Of a stretch of 43,378 nt of DNA, positions 1 to 6,914 are shown piece by piece. The DNA is from a virus. The DNA is taken from the IMG/VR virus record IMGVR_UViG_3300026457_000028, positions 1 through 43,378 of that record. The stretch is one strand, 5' to 3'. The position numbers and the translations under genes are program-made. The stretch's first letter is position 1. Each line of letters opens with the position of its first letter. Under the pieces are notes generated by a model, which searched no databases, was not told the DNA's origin, and saw only the letters and a list, made by a program, of their open reading frames with translations.

Positions 1-1
1 G

Positions 2-388
2 ACTGCCTATTTGATCAATCAAGTAGTCAAAGAAGATCCTCGCTTTGCTCGAATCAAGACAGAGTGTGAAGCAGAAGTCTTGGCGCTATATATGGATGTA
101 ATACGTGAAGAAAAAGCATGGGCCGACTACTTGTTCCAAAAAGGACCAGTGATTGGATTAAACGCTAACATTCTTAAAGACTTTGTAGATTACACCGCAT
201 ATAACGCACTCAAGGAGATTGGCATTAAGTACACTAACCCTGCACCTAAGACAACTCCTATTCCTTGGTTTAACAAGCACAGCGATACTAGTAAAAAACA
301 AACTGCTCTACAAGAGAATGAAAGCACTAACTACGTTATTGGCGTTATGAGCGATGCAATCGATTATGACGCATTACCAAATTTATAA
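2..388 (+). CDS. nrdB: Ribonucleotide reductase class Ia, small (beta) subunit, C-terminal part (5' truncated by window)
   Basis: The frame is open from base 2, so the start lies outside the window. The visible ~128 residues match the end of class I RNR radical subunits: a YLFQKGPVIGLN helix segment, an NPIPWF-like stretch (TTPIPWFNKH) and an acidic tail, YVIGVMSDAIDYDALPNL. In this family the C-terminal peptide docks the beta subunit onto NrdA. The iron ligands and radical tyrosine would lie upstream and cannot be seen. Glutaredoxin follows 9 bases downstream, a usual phage dNTP-synthesis pairing because glutaredoxin re-reduces NrdA. Confidence 0.88.
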   Translation, partial: TAYLINQVVKEDPRFARIKTECEAEVLALYMDVIREEKAWADYLFQKGPVIGLNANILKDFVDYTAYNALKEIGIKYTNPAPKTTPIPWFNKHSDTSKKQTALQENESTNYVIGVMSDAIDYDALPNL

Positions 389-397
389 GAGAGAAGT

Positions 398-640
398 ATG
401 ATTACAGTATATTCAAAACAAAACTGTCCGTTTTGTGACAGAGCAAAAGCATTGTTAGAAAGCAAAGGTATTCCATTTAAAACAATTATGATGGAAGATG
501 AACCAGATGCACGTGAGTTCCTTATGGATCAAGGCTTGCGTAGTGTTCCACAAATTTTTAAGGATGGCGTTCTCCTTCCTGGTGGCTATCAGGGCCTAGC
601 AGGTAAAGACGAAGCATTTTTTGAAACATTAAAGGGATAA
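398..640 (+). CDS. Glutaredoxin (dithiol, CPFC)
   Basis: This 80-residue protein has a whole-length glutaredoxin fold: an N-terminal ITVYSKQNCPFC strand and active site (C10, C13), the SVPQIF cis-proline segment and a GGYQGLAGKD glutathione-binding turn. It probably delivers electrons to the ribonucleotide reductase encoded just upstream, as T4 NrdC does. A GAGAAG ribosome binding site precedes the ATG. Length and motifs are complete, with no sign of damage. Confidence 0.93.
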   Translation: MITVYSKQNCPFCDRAKALLESKGIPFKTIMMEDEPDAREFLMDQGLRSVPQIFKDGVLLPGGYQGLAGKDEAFFETLKG

Positions 641-641
641 T

Positions 642-935
642 ATGTTAATTGACAAAGGCGTATCAGTAGGCGAAGTAATTACACTTAAACTAACTTCAGG
701 AGAAGAATTAGTAGCCAAACTTACAGAGGAAACAGCAACTTACTATAAGTTGAGTAAGCCAATGGTTATTGGTATGGGTGCAAAAGGACCAGGACTTATG
801 CCGTATTTGTTTACAGTAAGTCCCGACAAAGAAGTTAAACTACTTAAGACTACTGTAACTGTAGCAGAAGCAACAGACAAACAGTTTGCAGATCAGTTCA
901 TTCAAACAACAACTGGGATCACGTTAGCGTCTTAA
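642..935 (+). CDS. Small conserved-looking protein of unknown function, beta-rich
   Basis: 97 residues, starting one base after the glutaredoxin stop, so co-transcribed with nrdB and the glutaredoxin gene. The first half (GEVITLKLTSGEELVAKLTE) reads as alternating beta strands with a glycine turn, resembling the small barrel of Sm/SH3-like proteins. That is only a pattern impression. There are no cysteines, signal peptide or membrane segment. Its stop abuts the stop of the convergent gene on the other strand (933-935 against 936-938). Confidence 0.7.
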   Translation: MLIDKGVSVGEVITLKLTSGEELVAKLTEETATYYKLSKPMVIGMGAKGPGLMPYLFTVSPDKEVKLLKTTVTVAEATDKQFADQFIQTTTGITLAS

Positions 936-2597
936 TTACGCTGAAAACGGTTGATCTAAACTACTAGGCAAGGCCGCTTCAGGCTTTGCCTTTATCAAAT
1001 CCGCATACGTTTTAAAATATTTTGCTTCCTCTTCATCGGATAATACAGCCGATGTTTTAATAGCAGTTTCAATACTCAACGGTGCTTCGCCGTATGTTTT
1101 ATTTTCGTCAAATAACTTTTTAAGCAATTGCCACTGACGTGCTCTCTCATTAGTTTGAGCTTGAGTACGACTAGCACCTTTCCAAAAAACAGAATATTCT
1201 TGGAAGTTTGCGTTAAGTTTATCACGCTTATCTGAGTAATACGTTTCTTCGGCTGTTCTAGTAGCAGGATCTGGTTTGTCTTTTACTACTTGTCTTCCTT
1301 TATCTCGTATAGCAACATATCCAGGGTACCAAGCATTAAGATTTTTTTCAAAATTATCTTTGGCAGTAATAGTCTCGAAGTAAGTCCTAATTTGTCTCCA
1401 TTTTATTGCATAGGCTTCAACAAATGCCTCTGAAATTTTTTCATTAGGATCTTTGCCAAAGATTCCTGTTTTAGGTGTAGTTGTAGTAGTAGTTTCAGGT
1501 TCTTTAATTTTTGTTTCTTTAATCTCAGACTCTGGAGACTTAGGCGGTTGTGCTGGATTGCTGGCAGCGGCCTGTGCAACAACTTTATTAATTTGTGCGG
1601 CACTAACTTGACTAGCATCAATCGTAGCGGCCCTGGCCGTGGCCATAATGCCACCTGCAGGTTGAGCCAATTGATTAGCAAATGCAAATGCCTTTAAATC
1701 TGCAACACCTGCACTAACAGCCGTATTGGCTTTAGTTTCGATTGCACCAAATGCCGCAGTAAGACCAGCACCCGCAGTAGTCATAGCAGTTTTTAAATTT
1801 GCTAGACTACTTAACTTACTGGCATTATCAGGATTAGCGGCAAATGTAGTATATGCCGGATTAGTAATAGGAGGACCACTGGGATTCTGTGGATCCGGGA
1901 TAGTCTGCGGAGGTACACTATTAGCAAACGAAGTAATTGATGCGCCTGCGCCGGTGGCAAGACTTGATACTTTATCTAAACCTGCCTTAGCAAAATTAGA
2001 TGCGGTGTTTAATGCCGCAGGAAGTTTTGCACCAAAGTCTGCTCCTGCCTGTGCTACAGTTTTACTAACAGCCTCTGCCTGTGCTTTTAGAGCGGCAGGT
2101 CCATCTTGAAATATAGCCAATGCACCGCTGGCGGCTTTTAGTTGTTCTTCAGTTGGTGGTGCACCGGCTGCTAATGCTTTCTTAGTTGTTAGATCCATAT
2201 TAGCCTGTGCTACTGCCATTAATTTAGGAAGTTGCGCCTGCGCCGCGGCCATCTTTGCGGCTACTGCGGCCTGTGCAGAAGCAAGTCCTTCGCTGACATC
2301 AGAAGGCAATGATCCAGCAACGTCGCCGATTTTATTAATCGAAGCGGTAATACTTTTATTAATAGATCCATTTTTAATAGCATCTATAGTAGCATTTAAA
2401 CTAGGACCATTAGAATCTGCCGGGGGAGTAAATGTGCCTGCATCTGCAGGAGGCTTAGGAAATGAACTGGCTATCTTCTTTGCCGCATCATTAACTATAC
2501 TAGCCGCAGATTTGATTAATGTACCGGTTTGTTGACCAAATCCATTAGTAGCAAAATCAAACCCATCTGGTGGGCTAGGTAAATTTAGTAAAGGCAT
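936..2597 (-). CDS. Large Ala-rich protein, probably virion/tail-spike associated
   Basis: 553 residues. Residues ~90-330 are extremely rich in Ala, Gln, Asn and Lys, with helical low-complexity repeats (AQAAVAAKMAAAQAQL). A Pro/Thr/Glu linker follows (~355-385) and then a more ordinary charged C-terminal domain. Its start follows the stop of the PAAR gene by 2 bases on the same strand, with GGAGCG upstream as binding site. That pairing suggests a structural or spike-associated protein. I recognise no enzyme motif. An opposite-strand open frame at 1726-2109 is a shadow of its biased codons. Confidence 0.75.
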   Translation of the reverse strand: MPLLNLPSPPDGFDFATNGFGQQTGTLIKSAASIVNDAAKKIASSFPKPPADAGTFTPPADSNGPSLNATIDAIKNGSINKSITASINKIGDVAGSLPSDVSEGLASAQAAVAAKMAAAQAQLPKLMAVAQANMDLTTKKALAAGAPPTEEQLKAASGALAIFQDGPAALKAQAEAVSKTVAQAGADFGAKLPAALNTASNFAKAGLDKVSSLATGAGASITSFANSVPPQTIPDPQNPSGPPITNPAYTTFAANPDNASKLSSLANLKTAMTTAGAGLTAAFGAIETKANTAVSAGVADLKAFAFANQLAQPAGGIMATARAATIDASQVSAAQINKVVAQAAASNPAQPPKSPESEIKETKIKEPETTTTTTPKTGIFGKDPNEKISEAFVEAYAIKWRQIRTYFETITAKDNFEKNLNAWYPGYVAIRDKGRQVVKDKPDPATRTAEETYYSDKRDKLNANFQEYSVFWKGASRTQAQTNERARQWQLLKKLFDENKTYGEAPLSIETAIKTSAVLSDEEEAKYFKTYADLIKAKPEAALPSSLDQPFSA

Positions 2598-2599
2598 TG

Positions 2600-2923
2600 T
2601 TACGCTCCGTCATTAAACACATTAGAACTTCCGGTGATAGTTGTATATGTATCTCCGCCTTGTCCAAGGCCTGTATCTCCAATACGATGCACAGGCAAGT
2701 TTTCTGCAAACACAGTAGCAGATCCAGTAAGTGTTTGGCTAGTATGTCCGCAGGATTGTTCGCCAGGATCTCTAGTGGCTACTAGTTGTGCTAGGTTGTT
2801 TGTAAACACAGTACTGCATCCGGCAATGTGTGTGGTAGTATAATCTACCGGTGGGCTAGGGGAGTGCAAAGGACATTTTCCTTCTCCCAAATCTGTTAAT
2901 CTTGCTAGTGCTGGCATATTCAT
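2600..2923 (-). CDS. PAAR-domain protein (membrane-piercing spike tip)
   Basis: 107 residues with repeated short beta/turn units and the conserved features of PAAR proteins: an N-terminal MPALARLTDLGEG segment, CPLHSP, GCSTVF, a CGHTSQTLTGS segment and VHRIGDTG, with paired Cys/His residues suitable for metal binding. In T4-like phages a PAAR protein (gp5.4) caps the central spike. A second in-frame ATG lies two codons later (2915-2917). A GATAAATA late-promoter-like box sits directly before the first ATG. Confidence 0.85.
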   Translation of the reverse strand: MNMPALARLTDLGEGKCPLHSPSPPVDYTTTHIAGCSTVFTNNLAQLVATRDPGEQSCGHTSQTLTGSATVFAENLPVHRIGDTGLGQGGDTYTTITGSSNVFNDGA

Positions 2924-2932
2924 ATTTATCGG

Positions 2933-2961
2933 TTGACAACTACCAAAAATAATACTAAACT
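2933..2961 (+). promoter_or_regulatory. Sigma70 promoter for the Fe-S cassette
   Basis: TTGACA at 2933-2938, a 17-base spacer and TAAACT at 2956-2961. It lies 43 bases before the first iscA-like gene and points towards it. A late-promoter-like GATAAATA (2975-2982) follows, so early and late transcription may both reach the cassette. Confidence 0.7.
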
Positions 2962-2974
2962 ACGATAATTGTGC

Positions 2975-2982
2975 GATAAATA
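2975..2982 (+). promoter_or_regulatory. Late-promoter-like box GATAAATA
   Basis: Matches the NATAAATA consensus used by T4-like cyanophages (T4: TATAAATA). It sits 21 bases before the first ATG of the IscA-IscU-IscA genes, with an ACGGAG binding site between. Confidence 0.5.
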
Positions 2983-3003
2983 TTACTACAACGGAGACAC
3001 GAC

Positions 3004-3309
3004 ATGATTACAATAACAGAAACCGCTGAAAAAGAAATTCAAATGGTGCTGGATGAAAGCAAAGAAAAATACCTTAGAATTGCAATAGAAGGTGGAGGAT
3101 GTTCGGGATTTAATTACGTGTTCGATTTTGCAAAAAACAAAGAAGAAGACGACTTTGAATTTGGTAGAATATTAATAGATTCAATGAGCATGAACTATTT
3201 GCAAGGAGCCAAAGTCGACTTTATCGATGACTTAATGGGCTCTAGTTTTAATATTGAAAATCCAAATGCACAAACAACTTGTGGATGTGGAAGTTCGTTT
3301 TCAGTTTAA
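3004..3309 (+). CDS. A-type iron-sulfur carrier (IscA/ErpA/SufA family), copy 1
   Basis: 101 residues. It carries the three family cysteines: C33 in GGGCSGFNY and C93/C95 in the C-terminal TTCGCGSSF. A-type proteins bind iron or an Fe-S cluster and pass it to target enzymes. It is the first gene of an IscA-IscU-IscA cassette, 9 bases before iscU, with an ACGGAG binding site. It is not a duplicate of the third gene at sequence level: the two differ along most of their length. Confidence 0.92.
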   Translation: MITITETAEKEIQMVLDESKEKYLRIAIEGGGCSGFNYVFDFAKNKEEDDFEFGRILIDSMSMNYLQGAKVDFIDDLMGSSFNIENPNAQTTCGCGSSFSV

Positions 3310-3318
3310 GGAGATTAA

Positions 3319-3708
3319 ATGGCTTATTCCGATAGAGTTATAGATCACTACGAAAATCCTCGCAACGTAGGTAGTTTCCCTAAAGACGAGGAAGGCGTTG
3401 GCACAGGCATGGTGGGAGCACCTGCTTGCGGCGACGTGATGAAGTTACAAATTAAAGTTAATAACGAGGGCATTATTGAGGATGCGAAATTCAAGACATA
3501 CGGATGCGGAAGTGCTATTGCTAGTTCATCGTTGGTCACCGAGTGGCTCAAAGGAAAAACGTTGGATCAAGCGGGAGAGATTAAGAACAGCGCGATTGCC
3601 GAAGAACTTGCACTTCCACCCGTTAAAATCCATTGTTCAATTCTTGCGGAAGATGCTATCAAAGCCGCAGTAGCAGACTACAAGGCAAAAAATGATATCA
3701 CTGTCTGA
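3319..3708 (+). CDS. iscU: Fe-S cluster scaffold protein IscU
   Basis: 129 residues, the full usual IscU length. The opening [19 protein letters not shown] is characteristic. All ligands are present: C37 and D39 (APACGD), C63 (YGCGSA), H105 and C106 ([10 protein letters not shown]). The LPPVK motif at 99-103, which HscA-type Hsp70 chaperones recognise, is retained. It builds [2Fe-2S]/[4Fe-4S] clusters using sulfur from a cysteine desulfurase, which is not in this window and may come from the host. Its end overlaps the next gene by 17 bases. Confidence 0.95.
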   Translation: MAYSDRVIDHYENPRNVGSFPKDEEGVGTGMVGAPACGDVMKLQIKVNNEGIIEDAKFKTYGCGSAIASSSLVTEWLKGKTLDQAGEIKNSAIAEELALPPVKIHCSILAEDAIKAAVADYKAKNDITV

Positions 3709-4012
3709 GAAAGCCGCAGAGCGAGTAAAGATTACACTAGACCGTAGGGGCAAAGGGCTAGGCATTCGATTAGGTGTTAAAACTACAGGCTGTAGTGGAA
3801 TGGCTTATATGATTGAATTTGTTGACGAGCCCACAAAAGAAGATATGAGTTTTGTTAGTCACGGTGTACACGTATTTGTTGATCCAAAAAGTCTAGCATA
3901 CCTGGACGGTGTACAAGTTGAATGGGTAAAGAAAGGTCTTAACGAAGGATTTGACTTTACCAATCCAAATGAACGTGACCGTTGTGGCTGTGGCGAGTCA
4001 TTTCGAGTATAA
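3692..4012 (+). CDS. A-type iron-sulfur carrier (IscA family), copy 2
   Basis: 106 residues with the three cysteines C34 (TTGCSGMAY) and C98/C100 (RCGCGESF), plus a typical IscA core ([13 protein letters not shown]...[11 protein letters not shown]). It starts inside the end of iscU, suggesting translational coupling. Having two different A-type carriers around one scaffold suggests delivery to different targets; this is inference. It matches canonical IscA more closely than the first copy. Confidence 0.93.
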   Translation: MISLSEKAAERVKITLDRRGKGLGIRLGVKTTGCSGMAYMIEFVDEPTKEDMSFVSHGVHVFVDPKSLAYLDGVQVEWVKKGLNEGFDFTNPNERDRCGCGESFRV

Positions 4013-4022
4013 ACCAAAACAC

Positions 4023-4051
4023 TTGACAGTTACCAAAAGTTGTTATATAAT
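4023..4051 (+). promoter_or_regulatory. Perfect-consensus sigma70 promoter
   Basis: TTGACA (4023-4028), 17-base spacer, TATAAT (4046-4051). It lies directly after the iscA copy 2 stop and drives the next gene. Confidence 0.85.
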
Positions 4052-4082
4052 AATCCTATAGTAACAATATTTGGAGGTAACT

Positions 4083-4472
4083 TTGAGTATGCACTTAGAA
4101 GGCCCGTGGCTTAGTACCACTGGCAAAAAGAAAGGCAAACAAAAGTTTCGTTCTGCTGAACATGCCAAAAAGGCTAGAGAGTTAGACGAAAGTTGGAAGG
4201 CACTTCAAAAGAAGTGGGCCATCGAAGCCGAAGATAAAAAACGTAAGCGTGGACTAGCGGCACCGACGATGAATCCGGTAGTCAACAAGCCATTCGTTAG
4301 AGAAACACCAAAGATTGCTAGTTTACCATTTACTGGCGGTCCTTGTTTAAAAGCACCAGATAAAGTTTATACAGGCACAATGATCAAAGGCATCGGTACT
4401 ATGCACAAGAGTAATGCAGTTCCAATTTTTAGTAATGAAGAAGCCGTAGAAATCTCCAAAATGAGAAGATAG
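4083..4472 (+). CDS. Conserved phage protein, basic, unknown function
   Basis: About 130 residues. The N-terminal half is highly charged (LEGPWLSTTGKKKGKQKF, then a Lys/Glu-rich helix KKARELDESWKALQKKW). The second half is Pro-rich with KPFVRETPKI and a glycine-rich FTGGPCLKAPDKVYTGTMIKG segment. I recall similar proteins in environmental phages but know no function. GGAGG at 4073-4077 fits the TTG at 4083 (5-base spacing) better than the TTG at 4071, which overlaps it; ATG 4089 is also possible. It stops with TAG. Confidence 0.75.
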   Translation: MSMHLEGPWLSTTGKKKGKQKFRSAEHAKKARELDESWKALQKKWAIEAEDKKRKRGLAAPTMNPVVNKPFVRETPKIASLPFTGGPCLKAPDKVYTGTMIKGIGTMHKSNAVPIFSNEEAVEISKMRR

Positions 4473-4781
4473 GGCCTATTTAACTAGTGATTTTGGAATT
4501 ATGAACTATATATTTGTACGTTTCGCAAAGAAACTAAGATAGTTGGATTAAAGTATGTCACAAGCAGAAACAATCCTGCGAGTCTTGGCCAATTGGAAAC
4601 CCGTGAGATTCGGGCGGTCAAGTTCGCCAAAGGCACACAAGTTATGAGATTGTGCGTCCAATGGAGACAACTACACGAACCCAGGGTTCTTTAATTGAGC
4701 CTCGTGAAGTTAACTCCCTTAATGTAATGTTGTTGCGGTGCAATATTATGCCCAAAATAACACTAAGTGAAAGGAGGACTT
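4473..4781 (+). ncRNA. Long gene-free leader; possible structured RNA
   Basis: About 300 bases with no convincing gene. Four hairpins can be drawn in a row: CCCG/CGGG around 4599-4613, GGCG/CGCC around 4615-4630, CACAA/TTGTG around 4637-4655 and GAACC/GGTTC around 4677-4689. A 30-codon frame starting at the ATG at 4555 and an overlapping frame without a good start are open here, but neither has a clear binding site. Could be a regulatory RNA or a leader for the wall hydrolase. Confidence 0.3.
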
Positions 4782-5336
4782 ATGGAAAAGTCATTTAGAT
4801 TAGTATCCTATTTTTTAGGATTAGTTATGGTTGCCGTTTTGGTTCAAACTGTAACGACTACAAAGTTTCAGTCGTTGCGTGAACGAGGCGGGCTATACTC
4901 ACAGGACGTAGTGTCTATCAAGACACGAGAGCGTCAATTAGATTGTTTGGCAATCAACATTTATCGCGAAGCAGGTTATGAGCCATTCGAAGGTAAGGTT
5001 GCTGTTGCCCAAGTAACAATGAACCGTGTTGCATCAGGCAAATTTGGACAAGATGTCTGCGGTGTCGTTTACCAAAAGAACGTAATTATGGAAAAAGTTG
5101 TGTGCCAATTTTCATGGGCATGTGACTCTGCGGCAAAAACTAAACCTGTAAACAAGGAGGCTTATAATGAAAGTTACGAAGTTGCTAAGAAGGTTTTACT
5201 TGAGAATTTCAGATTGGACGTTCTCAAAGATGCTTTATACTATCATGCCTCCTACGTCAACCCAAGATGGAATTTGGAAAAAATAGGCAAAATTGGACAA
5301 CACATTTTTTATAAAGGCAAGGAAACCAAAATATGA
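4782..5336 (+). CDS. Cell-wall hydrolase, SleB/Hydrolase_2 family, membrane-anchored
   Basis: 184 residues from ATG 4782, chosen because AAGGAGG (4771-4777) is correctly spaced; the GTG at 4767 lies upstream of that site. An N-terminal hydrophobic segment (~6-24) acts as anchor or signal. The catalytic domain shows LDCLAINIYREAGYEPFEGK with the family's catalytic glutamate, VAQVTMNRV, and a later FSWACD. These enzymes cleave peptidoglycan. With the small membrane protein that overlaps it by an ATGA, it may form a lysis or wall-remodelling pair. Confidence 0.85.
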   Translation: MEKSFRLVSYFLGLVMVAVLVQTVTTTKFQSLRERGGLYSQDVVSIKTRERQLDCLAINIYREAGYEPFEGKVAVAQVTMNRVASGKFGQDVCGVVYQKNVIMEKVVCQFSWACDSAAKTKPVNKEAYNESYEVAKKVLLENFRLDVLKDALYYHASYVNPRWNLEKIGKIGQHIFYKGKETKI

Positions 5337-5635
5337 TTAATAATATTGATCAACTCAAAGAGTTTGTTACTACCAAAGTATCTCAAATTTCCGCAGAAAC
5401 ATTTGGTTGGTTAGCAGTCATTGTATTACACGCTAGTACCATTCCAAGTTTGTTAGCAGTAATGAGTGGACTTACAGATAGACTACCAGCAGTTGATTTG
5501 GTACTGTTAGTTTGGTCCGGACTTGCGCTGTTGTTTGTCAAAGCCGCTGTCCAAAAGGATATGCTAAATGTAGTTACAATTGGCTTTGGTTTTATTGTTC
5601 AAGCCGTTTTAATGGCATTGATATTCTTTAAGTAA
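5333..5635 (+). CDS. Small membrane protein, three hydrophobic segments (holin candidate)
   Basis: 100 residues starting in an ATGA overlap with the wall hydrolase gene. After a short amphipathic N-terminus come three hydrophobic stretches (~24-46, ~53-70, ~78-99) and a C-terminal FFK. Small multi-pass proteins next to an endolysin gene are often holins, but I recognise no specific holin family. Function is inferred from position only. Confidence 0.65.
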   Translation: MINNIDQLKEFVTTKVSQISAETFGWLAVIVLHASTIPSLLAVMSGLTDRLPAVDLVLLVWSGLALLFVKAAVQKDMLNVVTIGFGFIVQAVLMALIFFK

Positions 5636-5652
5636 TTCGATTACCAAACCAG

Positions 5653-5681
5653 TTGACACCACCTTCGGGTGGTGTTATACT
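5653..5681 (+). promoter_or_regulatory. Sigma70 promoter whose spacer is a hairpin
   Basis: TTGACA (5653-5658), 17-base spacer, TATACT (5676-5681). An 8-bp inverted repeat, ACACCACC/GGTGGTGT with a TTCG loop (5656-5675), starts in the -35 box and fills the spacer. As RNA from upstream it would make a stable UUCG hairpin, so the site may both end one transcript and start the next. Confidence 0.75.
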
Positions 5682-5722
5682 TTTAACTGTCGTAAATTGT
5701 TTCACACACAGAAAGGCACATT

Positions 5723-6187
5723 ATGAAAAAGGCACTTTTGGCAATATCTATGGTAAGTATTCTTTCTGCTTGTTCAAGCATGAAGGAAATTGAAGTCCGT
5801 AAAACTGCGGCACACCCAAGTTGGTATGCTGATTGCGAACAACGAGGCAAAGAAGGCTGGTTTTGGGCACGTGAGGGTTATGTCTATTCTTGCGGTATGG
5901 GCGAAAGTCGTTACCAGCAAGCATCAGAAGCACAAGCAGATGCCTTTGCATTAGACGGCTTTGCCAAACGCTTAGGTAGTCGAGTCAATTCTTTGACTAA
6001 AGTAGAAATTATCGACGAACGAAAGGCTACTCAGACCCGAGTAGAAACATCTACTGGTAACCAATTGATACAAGATCAATTAGAGTCTAAGAAACATCAG
6101 TACTCGTTAAACGGACAATATTACACTTATGTTCGTTTGAAAATGACTGAAGATACTTTCAATCGTCTTAAGGCAAAGGCTCAGTAA
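5723..6187 (+). CDS. Lipoprotein of unknown function
   Basis: 154 residues. It has a signal peptide with lipobox (VSILSAC, acylated Cys at ~17). The mature part resembles the general LPP20/small envelope lipoprotein type: a W-rich YADCEQRGKEGWFWAREG segment with cysteines, CGMGESRYQQASEAQADA, then an alpha/beta C-terminus. No enzyme motif is visible. It is the first gene of an envelope trio (5723-6904) behind its own promoter, AGAAAGG binding site present. Confidence 0.8.
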   Translation: MKKALLAISMVSILSACSSMKEIEVRKTAAHPSWYADCEQRGKEGWFWAREGYVYSCGMGESRYQQASEAQADAFALDGFAKRLGSRVNSLTKVEIIDERKATQTRVETSTGNQLIQDQLESKKHQYSLNGQYYTYVRLKMTEDTFNRLKAKAQ

Positions 6188-6525
6188 TGACACACCCTTA
6201 TACAGTTAAGAACTATCTGTGGTTAGCAATAATTGTAATGTTTGTGATTATTGCTCTACTCTCGGGCTGTAGTTCTGCTCCTACTAAAACGGCACAGTTT
6301 TGTAACACATCAAAAACTATCGAAGTAGTCGATGGAGCCAATGTGTCTAGCAAAACTACTGTAAGATGCTCCGATGATTTTATTGAACGTCATGTTCCTG
6401 CAAGAATTGGCGTAGATCAAAATTGTCGTCCTGTAGTTACACAATATGGAAGAAACTATGTTTGCGAAACACATCGTCAAGGTCATTACGTTTACATTTC
6501 TGACCCTGCTAATCTGTCAAACTAG
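6187..6525 (+). CDS. Small lipoprotein / membrane-anchored envelope protein
   Basis: 112 residues. A hydrophobic segment of about 20 residues ends in ALLSGCSS, a lipobox with the Cys near 28. The mature domain has several cysteines (CNTSK, RCSDDF, QNCRPV, YVCETH) that may form disulfides. Start overlaps the preceding stop. Ends with TAG inside the next gene, which overlaps it by about 70 bases in another frame. Function unknown. Confidence 0.78.
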   Translation: MTHPYTVKNYLWLAIIVMFVIIALLSGCSSAPTKTAQFCNTSKTIEVVDGANVSSKTTVRCSDDFIERHVPARIGVDQNCRPVVTQYGRNYVCETHRQGHYVYISDPANLSN

Positions 6526-6904
6526 TCAGGCTTCAGATCTCCGTGTTCCATTAAGTGCAACCGGAGGTGTGAGAAATGATTACGATTATCCTGGAAGTGC
6601 TGTTAGTGTTTTTGCCAACCTAATTAAAAGTTGGGATGGCGCATTGAGTAAAGAAGATAGACGTAGACACACAAATGCTGTTATACTAACATTAGAATCT
6701 GTACCAGATGGACAGGTTATGGAGTGGTATAACAACACAGAAGAATCGTGGGGTAAAATTAAACCGGTATTGTCTTGGCATGTTCAAGGCGGTGTATGCC
6801 GTAAATTAATTACTCTAGTTTATAAACAAGGCAAAAGTAGAGAATATGAAGAAGTTGGTTGCTATACATTAGATAGTCAGTTTTGGACTTTTGCTCGCCA
6901 ATAA
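6458..6904 (+). CDS. Secreted protein resembling 17-kDa surface-antigen C-terminal domain
   Basis: 148 residues from ATG 6458, preferred because GGAAG lies just before it; ATG 6446 is the alternative. It has a signal peptide (MFAKHIVKVITFTFLTLLIC...TSQA). The mature domain has the layout HTNAVILTLESVPDGQVMEW...KIKPVLSWHVQGGVCRKL...EVGCYTLDSQFW. This resembles the 17-kDa surface-antigen/RT0821-type domain, whose core is a helix, then W, P, two Cys and a final W. Assignment is from memory of the pattern. It overlaps the previous gene. Confidence 0.72.
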   Translation: MFAKHIVKVITFTFLTLLICQTSQASDLRVPLSATGGVRNDYDYPGSAVSVFANLIKSWDGALSKEDRRRHTNAVILTLESVPDGQVMEWYNNTEESWGKIKPVLSWHVQGGVCRKLITLVYKQGKSREYEEVGCYTLDSQFWTFARQ

Positions 6905-6914
6905 ATAATAGATT

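Noticed and set aside
1726-2109. Long open frame on the plus strand inside the Ala-rich gene
   Set aside because: It is opposite a 553-residue gene with biased Ala/Gln codons, has no binding site, and its Ala/Val-rich composition is what such a shadow frame gives.
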